Shown here: positions 46,640-57,790 of the stretch, one piece after another | How positions within the stretch are numbered: the first letter of the stretch is position 1 | Layout of the letters: every line of letters begins with the position of its first letter | Assembly: GCA_015143295.1 (NCBI GenBank) | Contig: CM026568.1 | Span: forward strand, 34,976,441-35,040,440 | Reading direction: 5' to 3' | From: Tetracentron sinense | Lineage: Eukaryota > Streptophyta > Magnoliopsida > Trochodendrales > Trochodendraceae | DNA: 64,000 bases | Translations under genes and position numbers: made by a program | Notes under the pieces: model-generated | Told to the model about the DNA's origin: nothing | Databases searched by the model: none | What the model saw: only the letters and a program-made list of their open reading frames with translations

Positions 46640-48390
46640 AAGTACAAAATTTGGACTTCCAAGCAAGAACTTAATGTCTAGCAGGAGAGGAAGTTCTTGG
46701 GATCAAGTATAAGCTCTGGGCAAGGGGGTTTCGACTTGGTGATGTAGATGGCTAGCAAGAGGCCTACCAATCACTTACTAATCCTAGTAACGAGGACGAT
46801 AAATAATTCCTTATATCAACTCAAAAAAAAAAAAAAACCTAAATACATATAAATTATTACGTTAATATGGGTATGGTAGTATGGAACACAGCCCATAGGC
46901 AATATGCAAAATCACAATAACCATAACAAGGCCTTAATTCGGCTTGGTTTAAGCCCTTTTTGCTTTTTTAAACGTGGATATCTGTAGCCTAAGACTCATA
47001 TTAGTCTCACGTGCTGTATAAGGAATACCCAACCCTATCGAAAACATTTAGCACAAGCCTGATGTCAGTAGCATTTATTCAGTGACCTTCTATAAGAAAT
47101 GACACACTTGCATGGTCATTGTGCAACTATTTTGGGGGCAAAGTCAATTGTCCATTAGTATCGGAAAAAAAACTTGTCTTACCCTTTTTTTTCTTTTTTT
47201 TTTGACACCTGTAATTTTCTCATAATTATTTTAAATCCCACGCCAAACATGCTCCTAATAATATAAGTAACCACCAAAGATACTCTAAAACCCCCTCTAA
47301 CTATGAGTGGGTCATATGACAGTATTTTTATATTGGATTTTGCTAGCCCTAGTGGCAAATCTTCCAAAGACACAATTAGGCCATTACAAATGTCAAATAT
47401 TCTTTGCCTTTTACTTTTTAAATTGTTAAAATAATAAAACATCTCCATGTGTTAGCCCCATCTTGCCACTTTAGAAAAATTTGGAGTAAATGTGACAGGC
47501 ACTAGTACTCCTCTTTTATTTTTATTTTTGATGGGTTGTTATATGCCATTTTATGTATAGTTTCGTAATAGCATCTAATTTTTGTTAATTTCTATGACAG
47601 AGAGACGGGTACGTTGCCAGCTCGACTTATAGCTTGTCTTACTACATAATTTGGCTTATGTTTTAAGGATACAGCGCATCAAATGGTCGTGCACGGGGGA
47701 TGACTAGGGTGTCCAAGCCTCTTAGAGCACCCGACTAGTCCGCGGACATTTGCAACAACCCCCAAGCCACACACACAAAGAAAACTGTGATTAATCCCTG
47801 ATGCTATGTTTGGTTGCCAAGAAAATAGGTGAAAATATGGAAAAGAAAAGAAAATTTTATATTTCTAATACAATTCTTAACTATGTTTTGTCTAATTTTT
47901 TTTATTTTCCATGTTTTCACTAATTTTCTCAGCAACCAAACATAGGGTGAGGGTACCAACATAGGGAAGAGATTCGAATTCAGGATCTCCACTCCTGAGG
48001 CGAGGTCCTGACCAGTAGCCCAACCCCTGTTGGCTAAACTTTTCTTTCCTATCCGTAACTCGTGGATTGCACGTGATGAATGTGAGAGCAGATAAGGGAT
48101 AAATGTATGATAATGAAAATTTTCAATTCACATTTATAAGTGTTATATTCTAATAATAATAATAATAATAGAGAAGTTATAAGTATATAAGGATAATTTT
48201 ATCCATACTAATTATATTAGTAGAGAAGATGTAAAAGATACAAGTATGAGCATAATTCTGTAATTAAATTATAGAAATTAAAAATATATAAGCAAAGGAT
48301 AATTTTATCATTTGTATTTTAATAATAGAAGTAATAGAAAGTAAGTGTAAAAATAATTTTGTCAATAGTAACAAAACTCAATCAAAGTTT
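46640..48390. other. Gene-free spacer
   Basis: No gene was recognised; short open frames only. A run of AAT triplets lies near 48153-48170. Confidence 0.4.
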
Positions 48391-48396
48391 TGAAGA

Positions 48397-48745
48397 TCGA
48401 ATCACAACAAATTGTGATTTGAACTTAGGAAGAGTTCAATCGCACTCGCAATCCAACACCTATCATTTTTAACTCCTATTAACTCTGATTAAGACTCACC
48501 AACCTTGGGAATCAACAATATAACTTTAGTTTTTTTAAAAATATATAAAAATATACTAATCTTAAAGGTTAAAAATTCTTAACTAGAGTTAAATATTTTT
48601 AATAATTTTTTCTAAAAGCTAATGTTATATTGTTGAACTTCAAGGATCAGTGAGGCATAACTATAGTTAATATGAGTTAAAAGGGACATGTGTTGGCCTG
48701 TGGGTGCGATTGAACTCTCCCCAAGTTCAATCATTGTGATTCAAT
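48397..48745. mobile_element. Complete fold-back MITE of the TTCAATC/TTAAC family
   Basis: About 349 bp. The left arm (CGAATCACAA..., GAGTTCAATCGCACTCGCA, TTTTAACTCCTATTAACTC) is mirrored at the right (GAGTTAAAAGGGACATGTG, GGTGCGATTGAACTCTCCCC, TTGTGATTCAA). The centre is AT-rich. No clear target duplication. Confidence 0.75.
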
Positions 48746-48764
48746 GTCGGTTTTTAAGGACTGT

Positions 48765-48835
48765 TTTTTTTTTTTTTAAATAACTCGGAGTGTCCCTAAT
48801 CCTTCGGGTCAAGACTAATCCCGATGGTCGGACGA
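48765..48835 (-). mobile_element. Truncated SINE, same family as 40843-41030
   Basis: Starts with a T-run, then AACTCGGAGTGTCCCTAATC and GGGTCAAGACTAATCCC, the inverted 3' part of the SINE at 40.9 kb. Confidence 0.65.
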
Positions 48836-48976
48836 AGGTCTGGGTTCTTGTTATTGGATAATAGAGAAGATAGAGTTCATAACATTTAGTGAGACCCTTT
48901 TGAAGTGGTTGCTTTTATGGCACCTTGGTGGTTACCTTAAGTATGTATGAGCCTGTTAAGTGTTATACTAGTAAGG

Positions 48977-50690
48977 AGCCCGTGCCATGCACGGAAAATG
49001 CTAAAAGAAAAAAATATATGAGTCAAAGAATTATTAACAATAAAAAATAAAAGTAGAAGAAGAAATTAAGAAAAGAAATTAAAAAAATAATTACTCAATA
49101 TTAGTTTAATTCAGGATTTAATTGCAAGCAAACAACTAAATCAATTGAATAAGTTGATAGGAACGAAATTATTGTCTAGGCCATCAAAAATTTGAGAAAA
49201 ATTTCTAAAGCCAAATGGTCCATCTCAATGCAAATGGCCTTCTTCATTCTCTTTGATGTAACTTTTAAAAAATAGACTATCTTGCCAAAATAAGCCACCC
49301 GTTTTTTGTGAGTGCAAGTGTGAATTAACCTCGGTAGCCAAAAATCGACCATCTAAAATTACAAATATCACAAAATAGGCGATTGAAATCTTATTATCAT
49401 CTTAACCAATAAAAAAAAAATCTTATTATCATTAATTATTAAAAAAACTTCAAAAAAAAAAAAAAACTATTACCATCTTGGAGTTTTGAATTTGTAGAAC
49501 TCCATTAAAAACCTCAACAGTAACTTACAAAGAACTAAAATGCAAATTCTATCGGACATTGGACAACATCCACAACCCTAGGTATGAAAACCTAGCAGAA
49601 AACTATTTCTTCCTTCTCTTTGATGTAACTTAAAAAAAATAGACAATATCTTGCTAAAATGAGCCAGCATTTCTATGGGTGCAAGTGTGAATAACCCTCG
49701 GGCCCGGCCCAAATGGATAGAGTTCGAATTCATTGGCTAGATCAAGTAAAATTACAAATACCACAAATCAGGCAGTTGAAACCCTATTATATTTTTGTCA
49801 TTAAAAAACTGACAAAAAAACCTATTATATTTTTAGAGTTTTGACTTTGTAGAACTCCGTAAAAAAAGCTTCAACATGTTCAACCCTGGGTATGAAAACC
49901 TAACAAAAAAAATAAAGATAAATCGCTAAAAACTATCTGCTTAAATGGAAGCTCTTGATCCTTCTCCTTATATTGTTGTCATATCCACAAATCTTTCTCT
50001 TTGTTGTAACTTGTGTGCCCCATTTTGTACATTCACCATACGCGAGCATCAAAAACATGCACCCACAAGTGGAACTCCTGGCTTCAGATGCCTAGATGGT
50101 GTCACTTTTTCAATGTTTGGCCTCTTCTTCTATACAAAACCCTAAAATACAGTTGATTTTAGGGTCAATGGCTTGGGCTTCATCAAAATAGACTTTCATC
50201 AATTCTCCATTGCACAAACCAACGTGCGAGATCTACCTATCTTCTTCTACATCATATAGAGTGAGAAAATGCTATATAAATAGAATGGAAAGGGTATTAA
50301 TGGAGGGAAACAGTCAGAATAAATATAATTGTAACGGCTAGACACTACCCTCTCAATAGTAACTCTTCAACCAATTAAAGAATTGTAACTCTTATCCTTA
50401 ACGAGAATGCTATAAAGAGGGGTGTGGTGTGGAGGAAATTTAAAACGTTATTGCAAGGATTAGTAACCCATCAACTAATTAAAGAATTGTAACTGTTTTC
50501 CTTAAAGAGACCAGGAAACGTATGGGTGGTTTCAAGAGATGGTTTCAAGAGAGAGAGAGAGGAAGGGAATTTCAAGATGAGACTCTAAAACTGCCATGTG
50601 TCCACTAACCCTTTATAAGGTAGCCACGTGTCCACCCACTTGCTCAGGTTTCACTAAGTAGTAATTACCTCTTACAAAAAAAAAAAATTC
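48977..50690 (-). mobile_element. Probable Helitron-derived element, 3' end only resolved
   Basis: On the minus strand the sequence ends with hairpin CCGTGCATGGCACGG, then GCTCCTTACTAG and T: a good Helitron 3' terminus near 48977. The other end was not found; 50690 is only an outer limit. Inside, two diverged direct copies (about 49240-49610 and 49615-49920) share TTTGATGTAACTT, AATAGAC, TAGAACTCC.T.AAAA and GGTATGAAAACCTA. No helicase or other coding region was recognised. Confidence 0.5.
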
Positions 50691-50992
50691 ATAACAATAT
50701 TTCTCGTTTCATTTAAGAAACTTAGAGGCGTGCTAGCGTCACTCTCAAGAATTCTTTGTTCTCGAACAAAAATTAACATATGTTCAGGCATTCCTTACTT
50801 TAGCTGAAAATCAACCCATGTTAATGCTAGCCTAAGTATATCTCCTCACTTTCTCTGCAAGCCATGAGTGCCCTCACTTTTTTCGTATACATTTTCAGTT
50901 GATTACAACTAATAAAGCAGGCGATTTGAACCATAGAGAGAATGAGGAAGAGAGAACTTTTTTTTTTTTAAAGTTTGGTCGAGATATCTTTA

Positions 50993-51267
50993 TCTTTTCT
51001 ATTATAATGGGAGAGGTAGGCGTAGCCTGAATTTTATGAAATTCCTAAACTACCCTTATATAAAAAAAACTTTAATTTAATGTTTTACTTTAATTTCTAA
51101 ACTACCCTCATCTATCTATTTAAAGAATAGAATCATAGTCAATCGCGATTGAACTTGGGAGAGTTCAATCGCACCCGCAGGTTAACACGTGTCCTTTTTT
51201 AACTCCTATTAACTGTGGTTTACTCCTTCCCGTCGCTCTCACGTGCATCACATGTGCCACCCGTTAG
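50993..51267 (+). mobile_element. Short non-autonomous Helitron, copy 2
   Basis: Starts TCTTTTCTATTATAATGGG after A. It ends CACGTGCATCACATGTG (hairpin with one mismatch), CCACCCGTTAG, then T. Alignable along its whole length with the copy at 22369-22637. The CTAG terminus reads TTAG here. Confidence 0.8.
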
Positions 51268-51696
51268 TAAAGATATATTCAAGACACTCTAAACGAATTA
51301 CATGCAAAAAACCGAGAAGTTAGGGCTAGCATTCCCATGTTGCAACCAATTCCAAAACGCACTTTTCACGCCCCACCATCTGCTGGAGAGGATCCAAAGT
51401 TGTATTTTTTTGCTAAGGTATCATTTAATTATGGTTAGTGATTAGAACAATGGTTAGTGGTTAGCATGGGAGATTGGAGCTCTTGCGGACTCGCCAATCG
51501 TCACCCTGTGATTAGATCCTCGGGCTCAGCCTTATGTTGGTCCATGTATGTGTGTGCTGGCCTGTGTGAAAAAAATCAAATAGGTTATAGTTTTCCTTAA
51601 GACTTTGGATGGTTAGTTTTCAACTAAGTCCCACGTTGACGAGTTATTCTTAGCATTGTGACTAATTAAGGTCCATCCCTCTTACTGAGAGTCAGA

Positions 51697-51940
51697 CCCT
51701 TTTTGATAAGATGTGTGGGCTCAACCTTATGTTGCTCCATTTGTGTGTGAGCGTGTTTTACCTTTCCCCTCTCCCTCCCCCCCCAAAAAAAGGGGTTGAG
51801 TATGCTTAGCATTCTTTTTTGATAAGATGTGTGGGCTCAACCTTATGTTGCTCCATTTGTGTGTGAGCGTGTTTTACCTTTCCCCTCCCCCCTCCCCCCC
51901 CAAAAAAAAGGGGGTTGAGTATGCTTAGCATTCTTTTTTC
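51697..51940. repeat. 116-bp tandem duplication of a retroelement tail
   Basis: Units with GATAAGATGTGTGGGCTCAA begin at 51705 and 51821. Each ends with a C-run, an A-run and GGTTGAGTATGCTTAGCATT. The text resembles the tails at about 39.0 and 40.2 kb. Confidence 0.9.
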
Positions 51941-52523
51941 TTTACATATGGGACACTAGGGCAAGGTTCGTCCCATGAGGTCCACCTATAATATGAACGT
52001 ATGGATTGGTCATGGGTCATAGCATCCCTCTATGTGGCTCAAAATAGGTGCCCTTCTGATGAAGATTTCTGAACTGGCCATCGAAAAAGAGATGACATCT
52101 TTTGTAGAGAACCCTTTTGGCTCCATAGAAAACCTTTTCTTTTTTTTTTTCTTGATTTACTCAGCCCTCTTGGAAAGTAGGTAATGGTAGTGTGGTACTG
52201 CCTCTATGGAAGAAGGTTTTGCAAGCAGATCTACTATCCCCGTTTGGGTGCAGGTTACTAGACAAAATGTTAGTTCAAAACACGTGTCTTTCTCATAATT
52301 GAAGACAATAATAAGTGTCTTCCCCTCGAAGAAAATGAGTTTCAAAGAAACTGAAGTTCGAGATCGATTGAAATATATGTGAGTGGGGCAAGTTCTAGAG
52401 CATCAAATGATACGAAAAACTGAATAAAGTATTTTGCTCACTTAAAGATTCAATGGACATTGTGCAATCATAATAAAGAGAATTAAGCAGAGACAGCTCT
52501 TGAACACATTAGATGAATAAGAA

Positions 52524-55500
52524 CTAATCATCCATGGAATCGAAACTCGGTGCATACCACCCCAGTTCCTCAATAATCTTTTTCATTCTTTCCTCTTGTC
52601 CCTTAGAGTCTCCCAAGGCTGTGGTGAAAGGGTATACATAGGTCACTTTTGCCGCCATTGTTCTGTATGCAACCACATCTCCTTTCACCAAGAACTCTAG
52701 CACATCTCGTCCAAATCCCCCATCAACCTCGGCTTGCAGATATTTGCCTGATTCATTCTATTATCAGTAATTGTTAGAAAAAAATATCACTAACTGTTAC
52801 AATTTACCAGTGACTATTGGTTAGTGGTTAATATATGAACTAAGATATACAAAAATGATAGTTTATATGGAAAAGTAGATCAGCCAGATTGAGCAATTAG
52901 ATCATAAAGGAAAAGATATGTCTAACAAGGACCCGGCTTGGCCCATATTGAGTTAAGGGCAGGATGGACCAGGGTTTCAGCAGTCTTGGCTGGGGCTCAG
53001 GCTCAATTTTGGACCCAAAGTTGAGTTGGGCCTAGGTTAACTTTGGGTCCAGACAGAGGTCAGTCACGGTGAGCACTTATACACGTATTTTGTTTTAGCA
53101 TATGTACAAAAGTTATTATATTATATAAGAGTATAGAACATACCCTTATTTACATGGAAGATCATGAATGATTTTCAGTTTTCCATAGATTTTCATGAAG
53201 AATCTGATAACAAAATTGCTAACACCATATGCAAAATTTCCAAACTCTCACTGTGATTATTGCAACACGTCTCAACTTTTCCCCTTGGCCATAACTTTCT
53301 CTTTGGAAAAAGTGTTGGGAAATAACCAATAGAACCCTGACGGAAAAGAATAAACTAAACACACACATAAAGAGAATACAAGATACATACATGTTTCAAC
53401 AATAACTGGCCTATGTCCAAGGGTCAAGATCCAATCATTTCTTTATTCACAGAAACCTTGAGGAACCAGTACAAAAACATTCAACTCACCTTCTCTATAA
53501 AAACCTAAAGAAGAATTTCTATCTATCCTCCCTTAAATCTTTCACAAGCTCTAGTATGCTTAAACAATTTCTATTATCTTCCACTCCCAATGCAAAAGCA
53601 TCCCTTGATCTTTTGATTTTTCGATCGAAGCAAACCCTAGACCCATAACTACATATTTATAGGCTTAAACCCGAAGTCCTAAACAGTTAGAAAGTCTCCT
53701 CTCGTAATAAGAGTTTCCAAAGCAATACTGACTAAAAACTCGGACTTTTTTCGATCAGCTATCGATCTCCCCTAGTGGGCGATCGATCGCCCACCCTGAT
53801 ATACTTCAATTCAAGCCAATTTTCAACAAATTTATACTTTGGCAAGAATTCCGCAATATTACCGCAACTAAGAGAATCGATATACTAATCACCAAACAAA
53901 ACTTTCAGGATAGAACACCGCATCATCCACATCCGGGAAGCACCTCCACCTCGAACCAAAATCTCTCTCAAAATTTTGTAACCCCATTTGCAAATACCGC
54001 AAACAATCCTTTTGACCTTACCCGTCTCTACACCATCTGCGAAAGAGACCCACCAACTACACACACCCTCGAATCTACCTCGAAAAGCACTCCACGGGAT
54101 TCAATAAAACATGGCTAAAACTCATGTGTAGCCTGAGATCTGTCCTTCATTCTAGAAGAGGACGAGGAGATAGATCCATCCTCTCTGTCAAAGACATATC
54201 ATCACCATCTCCACCCTTACGAAAATTAACCAGAATACTCATCTCTGCATTGACTACAAAAGAAACCTTAGGTAGCTTTCTAACCTCTACATAACATTTG
54301 ATTTTCATTTTCCTACAGACCTTGTAGTAGCTCCACCTACCACTGTATTCCCCTCTAGGAGATATAAACAACCACACTTCTTCCATTTCATCAAAACTAA
54401 GCATCTCTGTTTTTCCCGATTTATTTTGATAACTCCACTTGCAATTGTGTAGCAACAACCCTTAAAGTATAACTGTCTTAGAGATATTAAATTCATTCGC
54501 AACTTAGGTCCACAAGCTATCCTTCCCAAAGTCCAAATCGCTCCATCAAACATTCTTATCTTTACATTACCAAACCTCGTGATTTCACATTCAGATCCAT
54601 CACCCAAGAACACTTTTTTCATCCCCTTTTGGAATGTATCAAAAAATTCTATATTTGAACAAATATGACATAAAGTTCCCGAATCTAAAATCCACTCACC
54701 AGAAGAATTGTTCATACCTTTGGAAACTATGAAAGCATCTCCAATATATTCCTTCTTGTTTGTTGCTATTACCGTCGAAGAATCTTTTTCGGAAGAATCG
54801 TTCTTCCAATCAGCATGCCTTAGACACTCCCTTTTGAAATGCCCTAATTCTTTGCAATGATAGCACTGGACTTCGCATTTCCCTTGGATTTGGATCTACC
54901 CCAACCTTTTCTAGATCCTCTCTCCAAGTCCCTTCCTCCCTTCCTCTTCCCCGAGCAACTATAGCATGATTATTCCAATCATGCATTGGTTTCCGCCTAA
55001 TCTCATTAGAGAGTAGCGTTGTCGTGACCTCCTCCATCTGCAATGTCTCATTGCCACACATAAGGGTTGTCACCATGTGATAATATGAATTTGGAAGTGA
55101 TGTAAGAAGCTCAATGACCTGGTCTTCTTCATCCACATTGACATCAACTTTCTGTAGTTGATTCAAGATCTGGTTGAACACATTAACGTGCTCCATGAGA
55201 TCTGCACCCCCCGCCATCTTCAAGGTATTGGACTTTTTCTTCGGATATAACCTATTGGTAATGCTCTTTCTTACATAGAGCTTTTCCAACCTCTTTCACA
55301 ATTTCGATTTTGATTCCTCATCCATAACGCTATGCATCACGTTATCTGCAAGGTAGAAGCATATTGTGCTGATTGCCCTTGTCTTAATGGCTTCCCAATC
55401 TGCATCTGTCATTTTTTCCGGTTTATTGGACTCCCCCTTCAACGCCATTGTGAGACCCTGTTGAACTAGGATATCCTTTACCCGAACTAGGTTATCATTT

Positions 55501-57452
55501 ACCCTTCTTTGCCACAAATTGAAACTCCATTTTTCATCAAACTTCTTTAGAAAAAATTGTTCAAAAATTTTCAAAGCCATTGAAAATAATTTAAGCTAAA
55601 CCTCTGATACCAATTTGTTGAAAAATAAGCAATAGAACACCGACGGAAAAGAATAAATTAAACACACACACAAAGAGAACACAAGAGATATACGTGGTTC
55701 GGTAACAACATGCCTACGTTCACAGGTCAAAATCCGATCACTTCTTTATTCACAGAAACTTTGAGGAACTAGTACAAAAACACTCAACTCACCTTCTCTA
55801 TGAAAACCCAAAGAAGAATTTCTATTTATCCTCCCTTAAACATTTCTCAAATCTTAGTATGCTTAAACTCATTCTATTATCTCCAACTCACAATGCAAAA
55901 GCATCCCTTGATCTTTTGATTTTCGATCGATGCAAACCCTAAACCCATAACTACATATTTATTGGCCTAAACCCGAAGTCCTAGACAGTTAGAAAGTCTC
56001 CTCTCGCAATAGGAGTTTCCCAAAGCAATACTAATTAGAAAGTCTCCTCTCGTAATAGGAGTTTCCCAAAGCAATACTAATTAGAAAGTCTCCTCTCACA
56101 ATAGGAGTTTCCTAAAGCAATACTAATTAACCCGGGGCTAACAGTTAGAAAGTCTCCTAGATAGGCGATCGATCACCACTAGTAGGCGACATCCTCTCTG
56201 GTATACTTCAATTCGAGCCAATTTTCAACAAAAAGATTGTTTTCTTCACTTGTTGAAGGGGTAGAAAGGGCAGTGTTTGCACCCCACAATGAGTAGATTT
56301 TTTATTTTATTTTTCTTGATTTGGGGCTAGCACTCCTCATGTGACAAATAGTCAATGAGACTTTGGGCTTGCCGATTTAGGGCCAACTCGGGCTCAGCCC
56401 ATAGAAAAATATAGCTGGACTGAGATGGAGTTAAAAAGTTTATGTGCTCTGGGAATTGAGATGCATGTTTGGCAGTTGGCACTGATGGAGTGTCTTTCAA
56501 GCTCTGAACTAATGTTATGTGCAGCTTCATTATCAGTGACATGAACATGATCGACCTGACCTTAAATCATTGGCATGTATCCCCATCATTCAACTACGAA
56601 CATGTATAGAAGGCCTAAACTATATTGTGTTATCACCAATTCAAACAAGATCTGCTTACTGAAGAATTTTAAGCTGCCAAAGCAAAAATAATAATAATAA
56701 TAATAATTTAAGCTGAACAAATTCAAGCATAGATGGTTTCAAATGTTGAATTCAATCTAGTTACCATACGGGGTATCTTCGAGAGCCTGAATCTTCGCAT
56801 TTTTCTGTGTTTTCAAGATTGCGTCCTGCAATTTCTGCAAAAAATACATAGCTAAACCATTTCAATTTGAATCCCCGAAAACCGAAAATCCAACTCCAAA
56901 TGTAGATAAAAATGTTTATATAGTTCACCTGAATTGCATTCTCGGAAGAATTCCCAGGAATCTCCCACGGGAATGCGAATGACGATGACTTTGGATTCGT
57001 CGATACACAACCAGGATTTGTTGAAGGACAAGGCCTGATTTTCCTGCAAGAACATAGCTTCCTCTTAAAATATTGACAAATAGAAAAAATTGGGAATTGG
57101 ACACACCCCAGAAAGCAAATTAACGAAAAGAAGGGAACCCATTAAAGAAGAGAGGATTCAGTAACTACCCATCCTCCAATCCGATCTGCAAGTTCTTAGA
57201 TTGTGAAAATGGAGTGGTGGGAGGGAGTAGAGGGGTTTGAGAGTTCAGTGAAGGGATTGCTAGAGAAGTTAATGGAGAATTTAGAGTTACAGCAATGGCT
57301 AAGGAGACTAAATTGGATAGAAGAAAGGTTTTTGTGTTGGAATTTCGAGAACTAGCCGTTGTGATTTGAGTGTAACGATAGATTGGGGGATTTGAATGCT
57401 TGGAGGTAGAGATTGGGGGAAATAGAGGGAGGAGAAGAGTACTCAGACTCAT
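52524..57452 (-). CDS. Thylakoid lumenal DUF1499 protein (17.9 kDa-type), 230 aa
   Basis: Nuclear gene for a chloroplast protein resembling the thylakoid lumenal 17.9 kDa protein of Arabidopsis; its biochemical role is not known. Four exons keep phase: 57169-57452, 56929-57043, 56765-56834 and 52524-52747 (693 nt with stop). Donors are GTAGTT, GTGAAC and GTAACT; acceptors are TTGCAG, TTGCAG and ATCAG. Exon 1 codes a Ser/Thr-rich transit peptide with a hydrophobic stretch (LVSLAIAVTL) and SLA before IPS, as in a lumen-targeting signal; no twin arginine is seen, so a Sec route is more likely. The mature part has KIRPCPSTNPGCVST, FAFPWEIP, LEDTPYGKY, AEVDGGFGRDVLEFLVKGD and YVYPFTTALGDSKGQEER, the DUF1499 core. 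Intron 3 is 4.0 kb and holds a broken copia element. The gene itself looks intact. Confidence 0.94.
53313..56230 (-). mobile_element. Ty1/copia LTR retrotransposon fossil in intron 3 of the DUF1499 gene
   Basis: Fossil element of about 2.9 kb on the minus strand. LTRs lie at 53313-53828 and 55616-56230; both begin TGTTG and end CAACA on the plus strand. The 5-bp duplication AAAAG flanks the element (53308-53312 and 56231-56235). Next to the LTR at 55616, on the minus strand, TTGGTATCAGAGG is a primer-binding site of the initiator-methionine tRNA type. Recognisable parts are a gag region (about 54810-55580) and a protease-like region (about 54300-54715) with WILDSG. The element is far shorter than an intact copia element and is broken in several places. 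The LTRs differ at many positions, so it is not young. The right-hand LTR (55616-56230) contains a small tandem array (about 55990-56150). Confidence 0.92.
55985..56155. repeat. Tandem array of about 46-bp units within the LTR
   Basis: Roughly three units with TTAGAAAGTCTCCTCTCG.AA, TAGGAGTTTCC and AAAGCAATACTAATTAGAAA. The other LTR has only one, so the array expanded after insertion or differed at the start. Confidence 0.85.
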
Positions 57453-57790
57453 GTTTGTTATCCACTCTCCCTTGTATGAAAAGATCTGGGGTTCTGAAAT
57501 TGAGTCTGAATATTTCTGAAATGACTGAAAATTCCATATTGCATAGGATAATCAAATCAGAATGTGGGGGCATTTTAGGAAAAAATATGGTCCAGGAAGC
57601 CCTCTCTTATGTTGAAGAAATCTCGATCAAACGAACCCTTCCTATGATCATCACTTCATCTCGATCTCGATCTCCAATTCCAAATCCTATGAATGCAGCA
57701 TAGACTTCCTCGTTTGAACAATTTCTGCAGCTCTGGTTCTCTCTCTCTCTCGCTCAAATCAAGATCATTGGAATTGTAGGTGGCGGTAAA
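57453..57790 (-). promoter_or_regulatory. 5' UTR and promoter side of the DUF1499 gene
   Basis: Upstream flank with a CT-rich run (TTCTCTCTCTCTCTCGCTC near 57738) of the kind common near plant transcription starts. Whether a divergent transcript starts on the plus strand is open. Confidence 0.4.

Noticed and set aside
49945-50145. 66-codon frame
   Set aside because: It lies inside the Helitron-like region and has no recognised features.
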